A DNA stretch of 64,000 nt from Shewanella sp. NIFS-20-20 (GCF_019209865.1 NZ_JAHUTT010000005.1:1-64000), one strand, 5' to 3'. Shown: positions 26,648-37,337, counted from the first letter of the stretch. Notes: generated by a model from the sequence alone, not told the origin. Numbers and translations: made by a program.

Positions 26648-27712
26648 TTACTGGTTAAGAAAATTGATGCGATCTCGTGATGCCTTGGCCAGTTGACGTA
26701 ACAGGTTTTTCGAATCTTCCCAATGTAAGCAGGCATCAGTGATACTTTTGCCATACTCTAATGGTTTGTTAGGTAACACTTTTTGGTTACCTTCTTCAAT
26801 AAAGCTTTCAGCCATGATGCCGGCGATGACGGTATTACCCTGACGCATTTGCGCCATAATCGAGTCAGCAACCTCAAGCTGCTTCAGATGCTGCTTTTGG
26901 CTATTGCCGTGACTGAAGTCAATTACCACGCGCTCAGTCAAGCCAATATCATGCAAACGTTCACGAATCTTGTCGATATCTTGGGGGGCATAATTAGGCT
27001 GTTTACCACCGCGTAAAATGATGTGGCCATAGGGGTTACCGTGGGTACGGTATACCGACATATGACCATCTTTATCAGGCGAGTAAAAAATATGGGGCAC
27101 TTTAGCGGCGCGTACAGCATCAACGGCAATGTCAATGTTACCATCGGTGCCATTTTTAAAGCCAACAGGGCAAGATAAAGCCGATGCCATTTCACGGTGG
27201 ACTTGGCTTTCGGTGGTACGGGCGCCGATGGCTCCCCAAGTCACTAAATCGGCAATATATTGACCATTGACCATGTCTAAAAATTCAGTCGCAATTGGCA
27301 AACGCAACTCAGTGATTTGTTGCAGTAATTGTCGTGCCAGTTTTAAGCCTTTGTTTGGACTAAAGCTACCGTCAAGATCTGGATCTGAGATTAAGCCTTT
27401 CCAACCGACAATGGTACGAGGCTTTTCAAAATACACGCGCATCAAGATACACAAGTCATCTTTGAGCTCATTGTGCAATTCGGCTAAACGGGCAGCGTAA
27501 TCCAATGCCGCTTTGGTGTCATGAATTGAGCAAGGCCCCACAATGACCAATAAGCGTTGATCTGCGCCAGTGAGTATGGCTTCCACATCACGTCGTTGCT
27601 CGACTAAGTAATCGGCTGCACCTTGCGTGAGAGGAAATTCGGCTGCCAATTCCGCAGGCGAAATGACCTTACATAGTAGGGAGGTACGTAGTTCGTCAGT
27701 TTTAATGGTCAT
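26648..27712 (-). CDS. aroG: 3-deoxy-7-phosphoheptulonate synthase (class I)
   Basis: DAHP synthase (354 aa) condenses PEP and erythrose 4-phosphate in the first step of aromatic amino acid biosynthesis. Class I AroFGH signatures: LLVIVGPCSIHD (metal-binding Cys), MRVYFEKPRTIVGWKG, WGAIGARTTESQVHRE, GFKNGTDG, HIILRGGKQPNY, VIDFSHGNS. The N-terminus is closest to the Phe/Tyr-sensitive types. I cannot tell which amino acid inhibits it, so the aroG symbol is provisional versus aroF or aroH. It is divergent from no gene; ppsR lies 204 bases upstream on the same strand. Confidence 0.9.
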   Translation of the reverse strand: MTIKTDELRTSLLCKVISPAELAAEFPLTQGAADYLVEQRRDVEAILTGADQRLLVIVGPCSIHDTKAALDYAARLAELHNELKDDLCILMRVYFEKPRTIVGWKGLISDPDLDGSFSPNKGLKLARQLLQQITELRLPIATEFLDMVNGQYIADLVTWGAIGARTTESQVHREMASALSCPVGFKNGTDGNIDIAVDAVRAAKVPHIFYSPDKDGHMSVYRTHGNPYGHIILRGGKQPNYAPQDIDKIRERLHDIGLTERVVIDFSHGNSQKQHLKQLEVADSIMAQMRQGNTVIAGIMAESFIEEGNQKVLPNKPLEYGKSITDACLHWEDSKNLLRQLAKASRDRINFLNQ

Positions 27713-27916
27713 TCAGATTACCGGACTTGGTTACAAGTCAATTTGAAACATATTGCGTTGGATTATAACGAATAACACCGTGAAGCACAGTGCCTGTTGC
27801 CTGAAATATCAGCAAGCATGCAATTTATTTCGACTAATATATGGCAAACAGGCCTATCAAAGGACAGATACGCCGGCACTTGCAACCCCAAAGGGCTGCG
27901 CAGCGTACCCTCGACA

Positions 27917-28729
27917 TTAGAACATATGTCGTTTCATTCCGGTCATATCAAGAATTTTGGCCGCAATTTCTTCGACAGATTGATTGGTGGTATTAAGGAA
28001 AGGGATCCGCTCTTTTTTATAGAGCATTTCAACCTCTTTAACCTCAATACGACATTGGCGTAATGAAGAATAGCGACTGTTTTCTAAACGGCTTTGGCGA
28101 ATTTCATGCAGACGACTGGGATCAATAGTTAAGCCGAACAATTTATGTTTGTTGCGCTTAAGTTCCTCAGGTAAGCGTAAATTATCCATATCATCTTCAG
28201 TAAAAGGATAATTGGCTGCCTTAATGCCAAATTGCATGGATAAATACAAACTGGACGGGGTTTTGCCACAGCGTGATACCCCAAGCAGAATAATTTCGGC
28301 GGTATCCATGTGTTTCATGGTCTGGCCGTCATCATTGTCCATGGCGTAATTAATCGCATCAATACGAGTTTCATAGCTTTTATTACTTTTGCCATGAGTG
28401 CGATGCAATGCTGGGGTCGCTTGAACGCCTAATTGTTGTTCAAGAGGGGCGACAAACGTGTTTAAAAAATCATAATCGAGTCCTTCACTGGAGTAGATTA
28501 TGTCGCGAATTTCGGGTTTTACGATGGAATGAAACACTAAAGGGCGTTCGCCTGTGGTAATAAAACTATCATTGATTGTCTTCTTTACTGACTCAGCTTT
28601 TGCAATTGTTTCGACAAATGGAATAGTAAGTGCATCAAAACTAATAGGAAACTGCGAGAGTACAGCATGCCCAAAAATCTCGGCTGTGATCGCCGTCCCA
28701 TCTGAAATATAAAATACTTTACGCGACAT
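27917..28729 (-). CDS. ppsR: PEP synthase regulatory protein (kinase/pyrophosphorylase)
   Basis: PpsR (DUF299 family, 270 aa) inactivates PEP synthase by ADP-dependent phosphorylation of a threonine and reactivates it by phosphorolysis. The P-loop GVSRCGKTP (about residues 150-158) and the N-terminal [13 protein letters not shown] are diagnostic. It is transcribed divergently from ppsA, its target, over 125 bp, as in most gammaproteobacteria. Confidence 0.95.
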   Translation of the reverse strand: MSRKVFYISDGTAITAEIFGHAVLSQFPISFDALTIPFVETIAKAESVKKTINDSFITTGERPLVFHSIVKPEIRDIIYSSEGLDYDFLNTFVAPLEQQLGVQATPALHRTHGKSNKSYETRIDAINYAMDNDDGQTMKHMDTAEIILLGVSRCGKTPSSLYLSMQFGIKAANYPFTEDDMDNLRLPEELKRNKHKLFGLTIDPSRLHEIRQSRLENSRYSSLRQCRIEVKEVEMLYKKERIPFLNTTNQSVEEIAAKILDMTGMKRHMF

Positions 28730-28854
28730 TTTGGCCTCATTGTAGTAATAAAATTACAAATAAAATTATACATTTACGGTAATTGTGATGGAGTGTAAAA
28801 TGCCGTTGCCCTCGTGTGAAGGGGCCAATGAAATAAACATGCGGAGATAGAACT

Positions 28855-31224
28855 GTGCAGCAATATGTACTCTGGTATCAGGAATTAGGCATGGGCGACG
28901 TCAACCAAGTCGGCGGCAAAAACGCTTCTCTTGGTGAGATGATCAGTAATTTAGCAAATGCAGGCGTACAAGTACCGGGTGGTTTTGCCACGACGTCTTT
29001 TGCGTTCAATGAATTCTTGGAGCAAAGCGGATTAAACCAGAAGATATATGATGTCCTAAACACACTGGATGTGGACGATGTCAATGAATTGGCAAAAGTC
29101 GGCGCACAGATCAGACAATGGATCATCGATACCCCTTTCCAGTCGTCATTAGAAGAGGCAGTACAACAAGCCTACGACCGACTGGCCTCTGAAACCCACA
29201 ATGCTTCATTTGCTGTACGCTCTTCTGCCACAGCAGAAGACATGCCTGATGCCTCGTTTGCAGGTCAGCAGGAAACCTTCTTAAACGTGAAAGGTTACGA
29301 CTCTGTGATTGTCGCAATCAAACACGTATTTGCCTCACTCTTTAATGACCGTGCGATTTCGTATCGTGTGCACCAAGGCTATGAGCATCATGGTGTAGCC
29401 CTGTCTGCTGGTGTGCAATTAATGGTGCGCTCAGATAAATCGGCATCGGGTGTTATGTTCTCCATTGACACTGAATCGGGTAATGAAGATGTGGTATTTA
29501 TCACATCCTCTTACGGTTTAGGCGAAATGGTGGTTCAGGGGGCCGTTAACCCTGATGAATTTTATGTTCATAAGCCTAGTTTGAAAGCCGGCCATCAAGC
29601 GGTTGTTCGTCGCAACATTGGTAGCAAGCTTATTCAAATGGTGTATTCAGATGATGCATCTCATGGTAAGCAAGTCAAGATTGAAGATGTGGCACCCCAG
29701 CTGCGTCGTCAATTCTCTATCACTGACGATGAAGTGATGGAATTAGCTAAGCAAGCGGTGATTATTGCTGAGCATTATGGCCGTCCGATGGATATCGAAT
29801 GGGCAAAAGACGGTAATGATGGCAAGTTGTATATTGTTCAAGCACGTCCAGAAACTGTACGTAGCCGTGAAGATGTCCAATTAATTGAACGTTATCATTT
29901 AAAGAGCCGCGGTGACGTGATTAGTGAAGGTCGAGCGATTGGTCACAAAGTCGGTTCTGGTGTGGCTAAGGTACTTAAATCTATTGCCGATATGGATCAA
30001 ATCCAACCTGGTGATGTGTTAGTGACCGACATGACCGACCCAGATTGGGAACCTATCATGAAACGTGCCAGTGCCATTGTGACCAACCGTGGTGGTCGTA
30101 CTTGTCATGCAGCGATTATTGCTCGTGAACTGGGTGTACCGGCCGTGGTTGGATGTGGTGATGTGACGTCACGGATTAAGCATGGTCAAATGGTGACTGT
30201 GTCTTGTGCAGAAGGTGACACCGGATTTATCTATGATGGTAAACAAGATTTTGAAGTTATCACTAACCGAGTGAATGACTTACCTAGCTTACCGATGAAA
30301 ATCATGATGAATGTGGGTAATCCTGATCGTGCGTTTGACTTCGCTCGTTTACCTAACGAGGGCGTAGGTCTTGCTCGTTTAGAGTTTATTATCAATCGCA
30401 TGATTGGTATCCATCCGAAAGCGCTGCTGGAATTTGATAGCCAAACACCACAGCTGCAAGAAGAAATTACTGAGATGATTGCCGGTTACGCATCACCAGT
30501 AGAATTCTATATTGCTCGCTTGGTTGAAGGTATTGCCTCTATTGCTGCCGCTTTCCATCCTAAGAAAGTCATTGTGCGTATGTCAGACTTTAAGTCGAAT
30601 GAATATGCCAATTTAGTCGGTGGTGATCGCTACGAGCCAGAAGAAGAAAACCCAATGCTGGGTTTCCGCGGTGCTAGCCGTTATATTTCTGATTCGTTCC
30701 GTGATTGCTTTGCCTTAGAGTGTGAAGCGATTAAGCGTGTGCGTCATGATATGGGTCTGACTAACGTCGAAATTATGATCCCATTTGTGCGGACCGTGTC
30801 TGAAGCTGAGCAAGTGATTGCTTTGCTCAAAGACCAAGGGCTTGAGCGAGGTAAAGATGGTTTACGCGTTATTATGATGTGTGAGTTGCCATCAAATGCG
30901 TTACTTGCCGACAAATTCTTAGAGCATTTCGATGGATTCTCTATCGGTTCTAACGATTTAACTCAGCTAACCTTAGGTCTAGACCGTGATTCTGGCATTA
31001 TCAGTCACCTGTTTGATGAGCGTGATGAAGCGGTTAAAGTGTTATTGGCAATGGCAATTAAAGCGGCCAAAGCGAAAGGTGCTTATATTGGCATTTGTGG
31101 TCAAGGCCCATCAGATCACGCTGACTTTGCAGCATGGTTAGTAGAGCAGGGCATTGATACTGTATCGCTGAACCCTGATACCGTGATTGATACTTGGTTA
31201 TATCTGGCGGGTGCAGAAAAATAA
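28855..31224 (+). CDS. ppsA: Phosphoenolpyruvate synthase
   Basis: PpsA (789 aa) converts pyruvate and ATP to PEP, AMP and phosphate for gluconeogenesis. Domains: N-terminal ATP-grasp ([30 protein letters not shown]), a swivelling phospho-His domain with His418 in [15 protein letters not shown] just after the threonine that PpsR targets, and a C-terminal PEP/pyruvate TIM barrel ending [10 protein letters not shown]. The GTG start at 28855 has GGAG upstream. The gene lies beside its regulator ppsR and ends in a strong terminator. Confidence 0.97.
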   Translation: MQQYVLWYQELGMGDVNQVGGKNASLGEMISNLANAGVQVPGGFATTSFAFNEFLEQSGLNQKIYDVLNTLDVDDVNELAKVGAQIRQWIIDTPFQSSLEEAVQQAYDRLASETHNASFAVRSSATAEDMPDASFAGQQETFLNVKGYDSVIVAIKHVFASLFNDRAISYRVHQGYEHHGVALSAGVQLMVRSDKSASGVMFSIDTESGNEDVVFITSSYGLGEMVVQGAVNPDEFYVHKPSLKAGHQAVVRRNIGSKLIQMVYSDDASHGKQVKIEDVAPQLRRQFSITDDEVMELAKQAVIIAEHYGRPMDIEWAKDGNDGKLYIVQARPETVRSREDVQLIERYHLKSRGDVISEGRAIGHKVGSGVAKVLKSIADMDQIQPGDVLVTDMTDPDWEPIMKRASAIVTNRGGRTCHAAIIARELGVPAVVGCGDVTSRIKHGQMVTVSCAEGDTGFIYDGKQDFEVITNRVNDLPSLPMKIMMNVGNPDRAFDFARLPNEGVGLARLEFIINRMIGIHPKALLEFDSQTPQLQEEITEMIAGYASPVEFYIARLVEGIASIAAAFHPKKVIVRMSDFKSNEYANLVGGDRYEPEEENPMLGFRGASRYISDSFRDCFALECEAIKRVRHDMGLTNVEIMIPFVRTVSEAEQVIALLKDQGLERGKDGLRVIMMCELPSNALLADKFLEHFDGFSIGSNDLTQLTLGLDRDSGIISHLFDERDEAVKVLLAMAIKAAKAKGAYIGICGQGPSDHADFAAWLVEQGIDTVSLNPDTVIDTWLYLAGAEK

Positions 31225-31267
31225 CTGAGATTTATGTCAGTGAATAAGTAAATTATTCATTTATTTT

Positions 31268-31299
31268 ATAAAAAGCCGCTTTTTGCGGCTTTTTTGTTT
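31268..31299 (+). terminator. ppsA terminator
   Basis: The stem AAAGCCGC/GCGGCTTT with a TTTTT loop is followed by a T-run. Confidence 0.85.
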
Positions 31300-31406
31300 T
31301 AAATTTATTGCAGCCAAGATCGATCCGCGGTTAACTAAGGCCAAAACAATGAGAAATTTCGGTTATCTCATGCTCGTTATCATTGCTAAGGTTACCCTTG
31401 ACTGCT

Positions 31407-34400
31407 ATGACCCAACAATTACCCAGAATTGCCCATGAGCACACACAAGAAGCGGTGTTTAGTGCTTACCTACACGCTTTAACGCCTCTCTTTGTCGGTG
31501 ATATTGACCATAGTTACGCGGCGCGCTTAGCGCAAGCGACCGATAACTCTGTGTATCAATTTATTCCTCAGGCAGTGCTTTACCCCCGCGATCGGCAGGA
31601 TATTGAAACGGCCATGACGCTGGCTAACCGTCCAGAATTTTCAGAGGTGTATTTTAGTGCTCGAGGCGGCGGTACCGGTACCAATGGTCAGTCATTGACT
31701 CATGGGATTGTGTTAGATCTCTCTCGCTATTTGAACCAGGTGCTTGAAGTTAACGTCGTTGAGGGCTGGGCTCGGGTTGAAGCCGGTGTGGTGAAAGATC
31801 AGCTTAATGATGTGTTACGGCCTCATGGTTTCTTTTTTAGTCCTGATTTATCGACATCAAATCGAGCCACGATTGGCGGAATGATTAATACCGATGCCTC
31901 GGGCGCAGGGTCATTAGTTTACGGTAAAACGTCAGATCATATTTTAGGGTTAACCTCGGTACTGAGCGATGGCTCAACCTTAGTCACGTCACCGATAGAT
32001 GGAGATGAACTTGCGCGCTATATCGAACAATTAGAGAGTCCATTGGCCCAAGCATTGGTCGGCACGGTCGCCCACGAATGTCAGTCGAATCGTGCGCTCA
32101 TCTTGCAACAGTTCCCAGAGTTAAATCGTTTCTTAACGGGTTACGATTTAAAACATGTGTGGAATGATGAATTAAACCGATTTGATTTATCGAGAATGAT
32201 CGCCGGCTCTGAAGGGACACTGGCCGTGGTGACTGAGGCGAAATTAAATATTACCCCTTTGCCCAATACGCGAGTGCTAGTGAACATTAAGTATGACTCC
32301 TTTGAGTCGGCACTTCGTCATGCGTCCACCTTAGTCGATGCTCGAGCTACTGTTGTTGAAACCATTGATTCAAAGGTGCTTAACCTTGCTCGTCAAGATA
32401 TTATATGGCACTCGGTTTCCCCTTTAATCACCGATGTTGTCGGGCATGAGATCATGGGGCTCAACATGGTTGAGTTTGCTGGGGATAGCGACGATGTCAA
32501 TGCTCGCTTGGCCGGTTTAGACAAGTTGCTGCAGCACAATAATCAAGGGATTGTTGGTTGGCAAATATGTGATGACTTGACCAGTATCAATCTCATTTAT
32601 GGCATGCGTAAAAAAGCGGTAGGGTTATTAGGCGCGACCAAAGGGCGTCGTAAACCTATCGCCTTTGCGGAAGACACCGCGGTTCCGCCTGAGTCTCTGG
32701 CGGATTTTATCTTAGAGTTTAGGGCATTATTAGATAGCAAATCATTAGAGTACGGCATGTTTGGCCATGTCGATGCTGGGGTATTACATGTCCGTCCGGC
32801 ATTAGATATGTGCGATCCTAATGACGAAGCTTTACTGCGAACCTTATCGGATGAAGTGGCGGCGCTCACACACAAATATGGCGGGTTAATGTGGGGCGAA
32901 CATGGTAAAGGTGTACGTGGGGAATATGCTCCCACCATCTTTGGTGACCGCTTGTATCACTTATTAAGAGTGATTAAGGGCAAGTTTGATCCCGGAAATA
33001 GACTAAACCCTGGCAAGTTAGTGAGTCCAATTGATGCCGGCCCATTGAAATACAATATCGATAGTATCAAGCGTGGCACTTACGATCGACAAATTCCGAT
33101 CTCGGTACAACAGGTTTATCCTGATGTCATGAATTGCAATGGCAATGGTTTATGTTTTAATTACAGTACGTTATCTCCTATGTGCCCGTCGTTTAAAGTC
33201 ACAGGTGATAGGATACACTCACCGAAAGGACGCGCAGGATTAATGCGTGAGTGGCTACGCTTGCTAGAAAACAACGGTGTTGACATCAATGCCTTAGCGA
33301 CAGCCAAAGCAGCCCCCATTTGGACGCGGATCCGCAATACCCTGAACCAAGATAAAACGTATGATTATTCTCATGAAGTGATGGCATCCATGCAAGGTTG
33401 TTTAGCCTGTAAAGCCTGTTCGAGCCAATGTCCGGTAAAGGTCGATGTGCCTAAGTTTAGAGCTGAATTTTTTAATATTTATTATCAGCGTTATCAACGC
33501 CCAGCCAAAGATTATCTAGTCGCAGGATTGGAAGACGGGATTGCAACCCTGGCGAAAACGCCAGCCTTAGTGAATGCAATCTCAAACAATCGCTTGAGCC
33601 GCTGGGTAATAAAACACGCCTTGGGCTACATTGATACGCCTGACTTATCAACCCCGTCATTGACCGATTTACTCAAAGGCCATGCTTGTTTGGGCTATGA
33701 TTTAGACGATCTGCAAGCCATTCCTGTGGCAGAGCGGTTACGCTACGTGCTTATCGTGCAAGATCCCTTTAATAGTTTTTATGATGCTAAGTTGATATAT
33801 CATTTTGTGTTACTGGTGGAAAAACTTGGCTTTAAGCCAGTACTTTTACCCTTTAAACCTAATGGTAAACCCGCTCATATTAAAGGGTTTTTAGCTAAGT
33901 TTGCCAAGATAGCTCAAACCAGTGCTGACTTTTTTAATCAGCTGAGTGCCTTGGGGATGCCGCTGGTCGGGGTCGATCCTGCATTAGTGTTATGTTATCG
34001 CGATGAATATCGGCAAATATTGGCTGAAAAACGCGGTGAATTTAAGGTGTTGTTATCCAATGAATGGCTGAGCATGACCCTGGCGAGTCTGCCAAGAAGC
34101 CGAGCTCAAGAGGGCCGCACGCCGCCCAAGTTTGTCTGGTTTAGTCATTGCACTGAGTCGACGGCAAAGCCAGAAACGGGCAACCAATGGCAACAAATTT
34201 TTGCACATTTTGGTGCCGAACTTACAGTGAAAAATCTTGGCTGTTGCGGTATGGCAGGGACCTATGGTCACGAATTGGCCAATTTATCGCGCTCTAAAAC
34301 CTTGTTTAGTTTGTCGTGGCAACCGAGCTTAGCCGAGTTACCCCAACAACAAGTGTTAGTCTCAGGTTATTCGTGCCGTAGCCAAGTGAAACGGTTTGCT

Positions 34401-34448
34401 CACTTCCGCCCGCGCCATCCACTCGAAGCCTTATTGGATCTTTGTTGA
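31407..34448 (+). CDS. ydiJ: FAD-binding/4Fe-4S D-2-hydroxyglutarate dehydrogenase (YdiJ)
   Basis: A fused flavin and iron-sulfur oxidoreductase of about 1013 aa, like E. coli YdiJ, which oxidises D-2-hydroxyglutarate formed by SerA. An FAD-PCMH domain (about residues 50-280; RGGGTGTNGQSL, TIGGMINTDASGAGS) is followed by the FAD-oxidase C domain (HVDAGVLHVRP). Then come Cys clusters for 4Fe-4S (MNCNGNGLCF, CLACKACSSQCPVKV) and a C-terminal CCG domain (NLGCCGMAGTYG). ATG 31407 is preferred; an in-frame TTG at 31383 would add eight residues. The gene is monocistronic. Confidence 0.9.
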   Translation: MTQQLPRIAHEHTQEAVFSAYLHALTPLFVGDIDHSYAARLAQATDNSVYQFIPQAVLYPRDRQDIETAMTLANRPEFSEVYFSARGGGTGTNGQSLTHGIVLDLSRYLNQVLEVNVVEGWARVEAGVVKDQLNDVLRPHGFFFSPDLSTSNRATIGGMINTDASGAGSLVYGKTSDHILGLTSVLSDGSTLVTSPIDGDELARYIEQLESPLAQALVGTVAHECQSNRALILQQFPELNRFLTGYDLKHVWNDELNRFDLSRMIAGSEGTLAVVTEAKLNITPLPNTRVLVNIKYDSFESALRHASTLVDARATVVETIDSKVLNLARQDIIWHSVSPLITDVVGHEIMGLNMVEFAGDSDDVNARLAGLDKLLQHNNQGIVGWQICDDLTSINLIYGMRKKAVGLLGATKGRRKPIAFAEDTAVPPESLADFILEFRALLDSKSLEYGMFGHVDAGVLHVRPALDMCDPNDEALLRTLSDEVAALTHKYGGLMWGEHGKGVRGEYAPTIFGDRLYHLLRVIKGKFDPGNRLNPGKLVSPIDAGPLKYNIDSIKRGTYDRQIPISVQQVYPDVMNCNGNGLCFNYSTLSPMCPSFKVTGDRIHSPKGRAGLMREWLRLLENNGVDINALATAKAAPIWTRIRNTLNQDKTYDYSHEVMASMQGCLACKACSSQCPVKVDVPKFRAEFFNIYYQRYQRPAKDYLVAGLEDGIATLAKTPALVNAISNNRLSRWVIKHALGYIDTPDLSTPSLTDLLKGHACLGYDLDDLQAIPVAERLRYVLIVQDPFNSFYDAKLIYHFVLLVEKLGFKPVLLPFKPNGKPAHIKGFLAKFAKIAQTSADFFNQLSALGMPLVGVDPALVLCYRDEYRQILAEKRGEFKVLLSNEWLSMTLASLPRSRAQEGRTPPKFVWFSHCTESTAKPETGNQWQQIFAHFGAELTVKNLGCCGMAGTYGHELANLSRSKTLFSLSWQPSLAELPQQQVLVSGYSCRSQVKRFAHFRPRHPLEALLDLC

Positions 34449-34456
34449 TCCCGTCA

Positions 34457-34492
34457 TTGTGTGGCTGGCCAGCCTTTGCAGGTTAGCCACAC
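34457..34492 (+). terminator. Hairpin after ydiJ
   Basis: The arms GTGTGGCT (34459-34466) and AGCCACAC (34485-34492), with further internal pairing, follow the stop codon. No T-run follows, so termination activity is uncertain. Confidence 0.4.
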
Positions 34493-34639
34493 GGTGCACC
34501 TCATTTCAATGTGCTTAACAAAATTAAAATCACCGCTAGTTTATTACGCGCTAGATGGTAGTATTAAGTCAGACACAGGATTTGTCCGGGTCATGAGTGC
34601 GATTTAGAACAATCGTGATCATTGCTTTAGTGGTATGGC

Positions 34640-34648
34640 AGGAGGTGA
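34640..34648 (+). promoter_or_regulatory. Near-perfect Shine-Dalgarno deciding a TTG start
   Basis: AGGAGGTGA matches the 16S rRNA anti-Shine-Dalgarno over nine bases and is placed correctly for TTG 34652, which therefore starts the MarR-family gene. No other start codon fits this site. Confidence 0.75.
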
Positions 34649-34651
34649 TTT

Positions 34652-35071
34652 TTGAAGCGTTATGAACACCTTGGGTATTTAGTGAGTCATTTAAATGTGA
34701 CTCTGCAACATGAATTAGACGAGCGATTGAAGCGATATCAATTGGATATCAAACTCTGGCCGGTCTTATTTACGTTATGGCAAGAAGAAGGGATCACGCA
34801 AACGGAACTCTCTAAGCGCTGTGATGTTGCGAATTACACCATGACGCGATTACTGGATCAACTCCAAGTCCTTGGTTATATCACCCGTCACCAAGAAGCT
34901 GATAATCGGCGGGCCTTTAAGATTTTTCTCACCGATGATGCTAAAGCCCTTGAACAAGACTTAGTCTATGAGGCGGAGAAAGTGAATCAAAAATACTTGG
35001 CCAGTTTATCCGAGGATGAGCGCCAAGCGTTGATCGCGTTATTGACTAAGGTCAATCGCTCTTTGGACTAA
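34652..35071 (+). CDS. MarR-family transcriptional regulator
   Basis: A winged-helix dimeric regulator (139 aa). N-terminal dimerisation helix, then HTH with QTELSKRCDVANYTMTRLLDQL (recognition helix) and the wing ITRHQEADNRRAFKIFLT with the conserved D-R pair. MarR proteins typically repress their own operon and respond to small ligands. The TTG start is fixed by a near-perfect Shine-Dalgarno. The downstream lipoprotein gene begins at the base after the stop, so the two are co-translated and probably co-regulated. Confidence 0.88.
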   Translation: MKRYEHLGYLVSHLNVTLQHELDERLKRYQLDIKLWPVLFTLWQEEGITQTELSKRCDVANYTMTRLLDQLQVLGYITRHQEADNRRAFKIFLTDDAKALEQDLVYEAEKVNQKYLASLSEDERQALIALLTKVNRSLD

Positions 35072-35488
35072 ATGATGACATCCTATACATATAAGCTGTG
35101 CGCTTGCCTCTGCGTGATAGCCGTCAGCGGTTGTCAGCATCTGTCGCCCCCATTGCCGACCTCTCCTCAGACGACTTTCCTTGAATGCAACGCTAATGAG
35201 TCTTTTGCTAAAGTGCTCACGCTAGCTAACGGCACTAGCTTAGTGGTGCGAGAAGGGATGTTTGAACCACGCTCAATTGGCACTATTACGGTGATCTTGT
35301 ATCGAGATCTCAATGTGGGGCAAATGAGCAGTGGCATGGTGTTTAGTCGAGATGGTGTGATCACGGATGCCACATTAGATAAGGCGCAAATTCGCTTAAC
35401 AATTACCACAGCAACTGCAGGTAGTGGTAATTACACTCACCACTATCGGTTATGTATTGACGACGATAATCAATTAGATCATTGTTAA
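35072..35488 (+). CDS. Small lipoprotein of unknown function
   Basis: A 138-aa protein with a lipoprotein signal (lipobox VSGC, Cys about residue 21), so it is predicted to be anchored in the envelope. The mature part has a conserved-looking core (LECNANESFAKVLTLANGTSLVVREG) and several beta-strand-like segments but no family I recognise. It starts immediately after the MarR gene without a gap, implying translational coupling. ATG 35072 is followed at once by a second ATG at 35075. A role in the stress sensed by the MarR regulator is inference only. Confidence 0.7.
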   Translation: MMTSYTYKLCACLCVIAVSGCQHLSPPLPTSPQTTFLECNANESFAKVLTLANGTSLVVREGMFEPRSIGTITVILYRDLNVGQMSSGMVFSRDGVITDATLDKAQIRLTITTATAGSGNYTHHYRLCIDDDNQLDHC

Positions 35489-35508
35489 AGGTTAGCCTTG
35501 GTAAGGCT

Positions 35509-35859
35509 CTATGAGAGTAATACTGATATAGCAAAGAGCAAACCAAGGCTGGCTACCACCATGATTTGTTTTGTTTGGCGTTGACTGTCTCTAAGATGTT
35601 CAGCGCCTTGAACTAGGCTAGTTAATAAATGTTGGTTTTTATAAATACGGCAGCGTAATTGATGACTGTCAGGGTCAATATGGAGTGTTAATTGACATTG
35701 TTGACCATTATTCAGTGAAAATATATGGCGACTGCTGCGGCCAAAATTGAACTTGAATGACACCAAATGACCATTGAGAAATACACGTTCAAGTCCGCAC
35801 CAACTACTGGCCTCGATCTTAAGTAATTGCTGATTAATAATGTAATCAAAGTTGACCAT
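35509..35859 (-). CDS. Hypothetical tail-anchored membrane protein
   Basis: A 116-aa protein without a signal peptide. The first ~90 residues are soluble and likely beta-rich (IEASSWCGLERVFLNGHLVSFKFNFGRSSRHIF). Then come a charged stretch (RDSQRQTKQ) and one hydrophobic C-terminal helix (IMVVASLGLLFAISVLLS). This suggests a tail-anchored inner-membrane protein facing the cytoplasm. No family recognised. It converges on the lipoprotein gene and starts behind GGAG (TCCTCTCC on the plus strand), supporting that it is real. Confidence 0.65.
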   Translation of the reverse strand: MVNFDYIINQQLLKIEASSWCGLERVFLNGHLVSFKFNFGRSSRHIFSLNNGQQCQLTLHIDPDSHQLRCRIYKNQHLLTSLVQGAEHLRDSQRQTKQIMVVASLGLLFAISVLLS

Positions 35860-35989
35860 ATCCTCTCCAAAGCTCCCTTTCTGAAATTTAAGTCAAGCAA
35901 AAACTCGGGAGGTTTGCCACCTGTGATAACGCATTATTTGCTATTTGATGCTATCTACCTGTTCCCTTAGGATTTTTAAATTTATCTCA

Positions 35990-36022
35990 CAAAAACAAAG
36001 AGCTAGCAAAAGCTAGCTCTTA
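35990..36022 (-). terminator. Leucine dehydrogenase terminator
   Basis: A perfect 10-bp stem AAGAGCTAGC/GCTAGCTCTT with a four-base loop is followed by a T-rich tract on the minus strand just past the gene's stop. Confidence 0.85.
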
Positions 36023-36043
36023 ATTATTCCATTATTCAGTAGT

Positions 36044-37075
36044 TTAGCGCGCAGCCTCTATGATGGCACGAGCCATTTCATCGGCCACGGCATTGGTGGT
36101 TCTATTTTGCGCATCAGCTTGTTGAAATATACTCTCCAACGTTTGGTAAATATTTTCCACCTTGCGCCGAGAACGCTCAGCATCATAGTCGTTTTCAAAG
36201 GAGACATTAATGATGCCGCCGGCATTGATGACATAATCGGGAGCGTACAAAATCCCCATCGATTTTAGCTGTTCACCGTGGCGGAGTTCAGCCAACTGAT
36301 TATTCGCACAGCCTGCAATAATTTTCGCTTTGAGCAAGGGAAGCGTAGTGTCGTTGATCGTGGCACCTAATGCACAAGGGGAATAAATGTCGACATCTTG
36401 ATGATAAATATCTTGAGGCGCCACTACCAGTGCATTAAATTCATTGGCGACACGATCCAGCGCAACTTGGTCAATATCGGTGACAATTAATTCCGCACCT
36501 TCTTTATGCAAATACTTACAAAGATGGTAACCAACATGGCCAACGCCTTGAACGGAAATTTTTAACCCTGCCAGATTATCAGTCCCATTTTGATGCTTAT
36601 TTGCCGCTTTGATTCCAAGGTAAGTGCCAAGCGCGGTAAAAGGGGAGGGATCACCACTTTTGCCTTCAAGTCCAGCCACATAAGGCGTTTCTTGATGAGC
36701 AAACATGATATCTTTTGTACTTACACCGACATCTTCTGCAGAATAATATAAACCCCCTAAGGTATGAACAAAACGCCCGAAAGCACGAAAGAGGGCTTCT
36801 CTATCTGTGGATTTAGGATCGGCAATGATCACTGATTTTCCGCCGCCCATGTGTAAACCCGCTAAGGCATTTTTATAGGTCATACCACGCGATAATCGTA
36901 ACACATCGTTCAGTGCATCATCATCGTTTTGATAGTGCCACATTCGACAACCACCAAACGCGGGTCCAAGGTTAGTATTATGCACGGCAATAATAGCTTT
37001 TAAACCACTCGCTTTATCGTGGCAAAATACCACTTCTTGATGATCGTCATAAGAAACATGATTAAAAACAGCCAC
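36044..37075 (-). CDS. ldh: Leucine dehydrogenase (Glu/Leu/Phe/Val family)
   Basis: NAD-dependent branched-chain amino acid dehydrogenase (343 aa) catalysing reversible oxidative deamination to 2-oxo acids. Motifs: GPAFGGCRMW, the catalytic Lys in GGGKSVIIADPK, the SAEDVGVS segment, and a Rossmann VQGVGHVGYHLCKYL. The real start is GTG at 37075 (MAVFNHVSYDDH) with GGGAG eight bases upstream. The frame open to 37216 would add 47 residues with no family match. It is divergent from the DUF4826 gene. Confidence 0.9.
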   Translation of the reverse strand: MAVFNHVSYDDHQEVVFCHDKASGLKAIIAVHNTNLGPAFGGCRMWHYQNDDDALNDVLRLSRGMTYKNALAGLHMGGGKSVIIADPKSTDREALFRAFGRFVHTLGGLYYSAEDVGVSTKDIMFAHQETPYVAGLEGKSGDPSPFTALGTYLGIKAANKHQNGTDNLAGLKISVQGVGHVGYHLCKYLHKEGAELIVTDIDQVALDRVANEFNALVVAPQDIYHQDVDIYSPCALGATINDTTLPLLKAKIIAGCANNQLAELRHGEQLKSMGILYAPDYVINAGGIINVSFENDYDAERSRRKVENIYQTLESIFQQADAQNRTTNAVADEMARAIIEAAR

Positions 37076-37337
37076 TAAAAATACTCCCTGTGTTAAAAAC
37101 CGATACACATATCGACAACTTTTGTTGTAATTTGGCGCAACAATAACATTTTGCCAATAGACGACCAAGTCTATTGTGATGACCAAGTAACGAATGATGG
37201 CAAGATTGCTTGCCAAAATGGGTAAATGGAATGATGTTAACTAAAAAATGTCGGAGTATTGTGGCGATATTATTGCGGGAATCCTTGCTATAGGGCAGTA
37301 TATTGGCAACAAAAAATAATAATGAAGGAAGTGTCGT

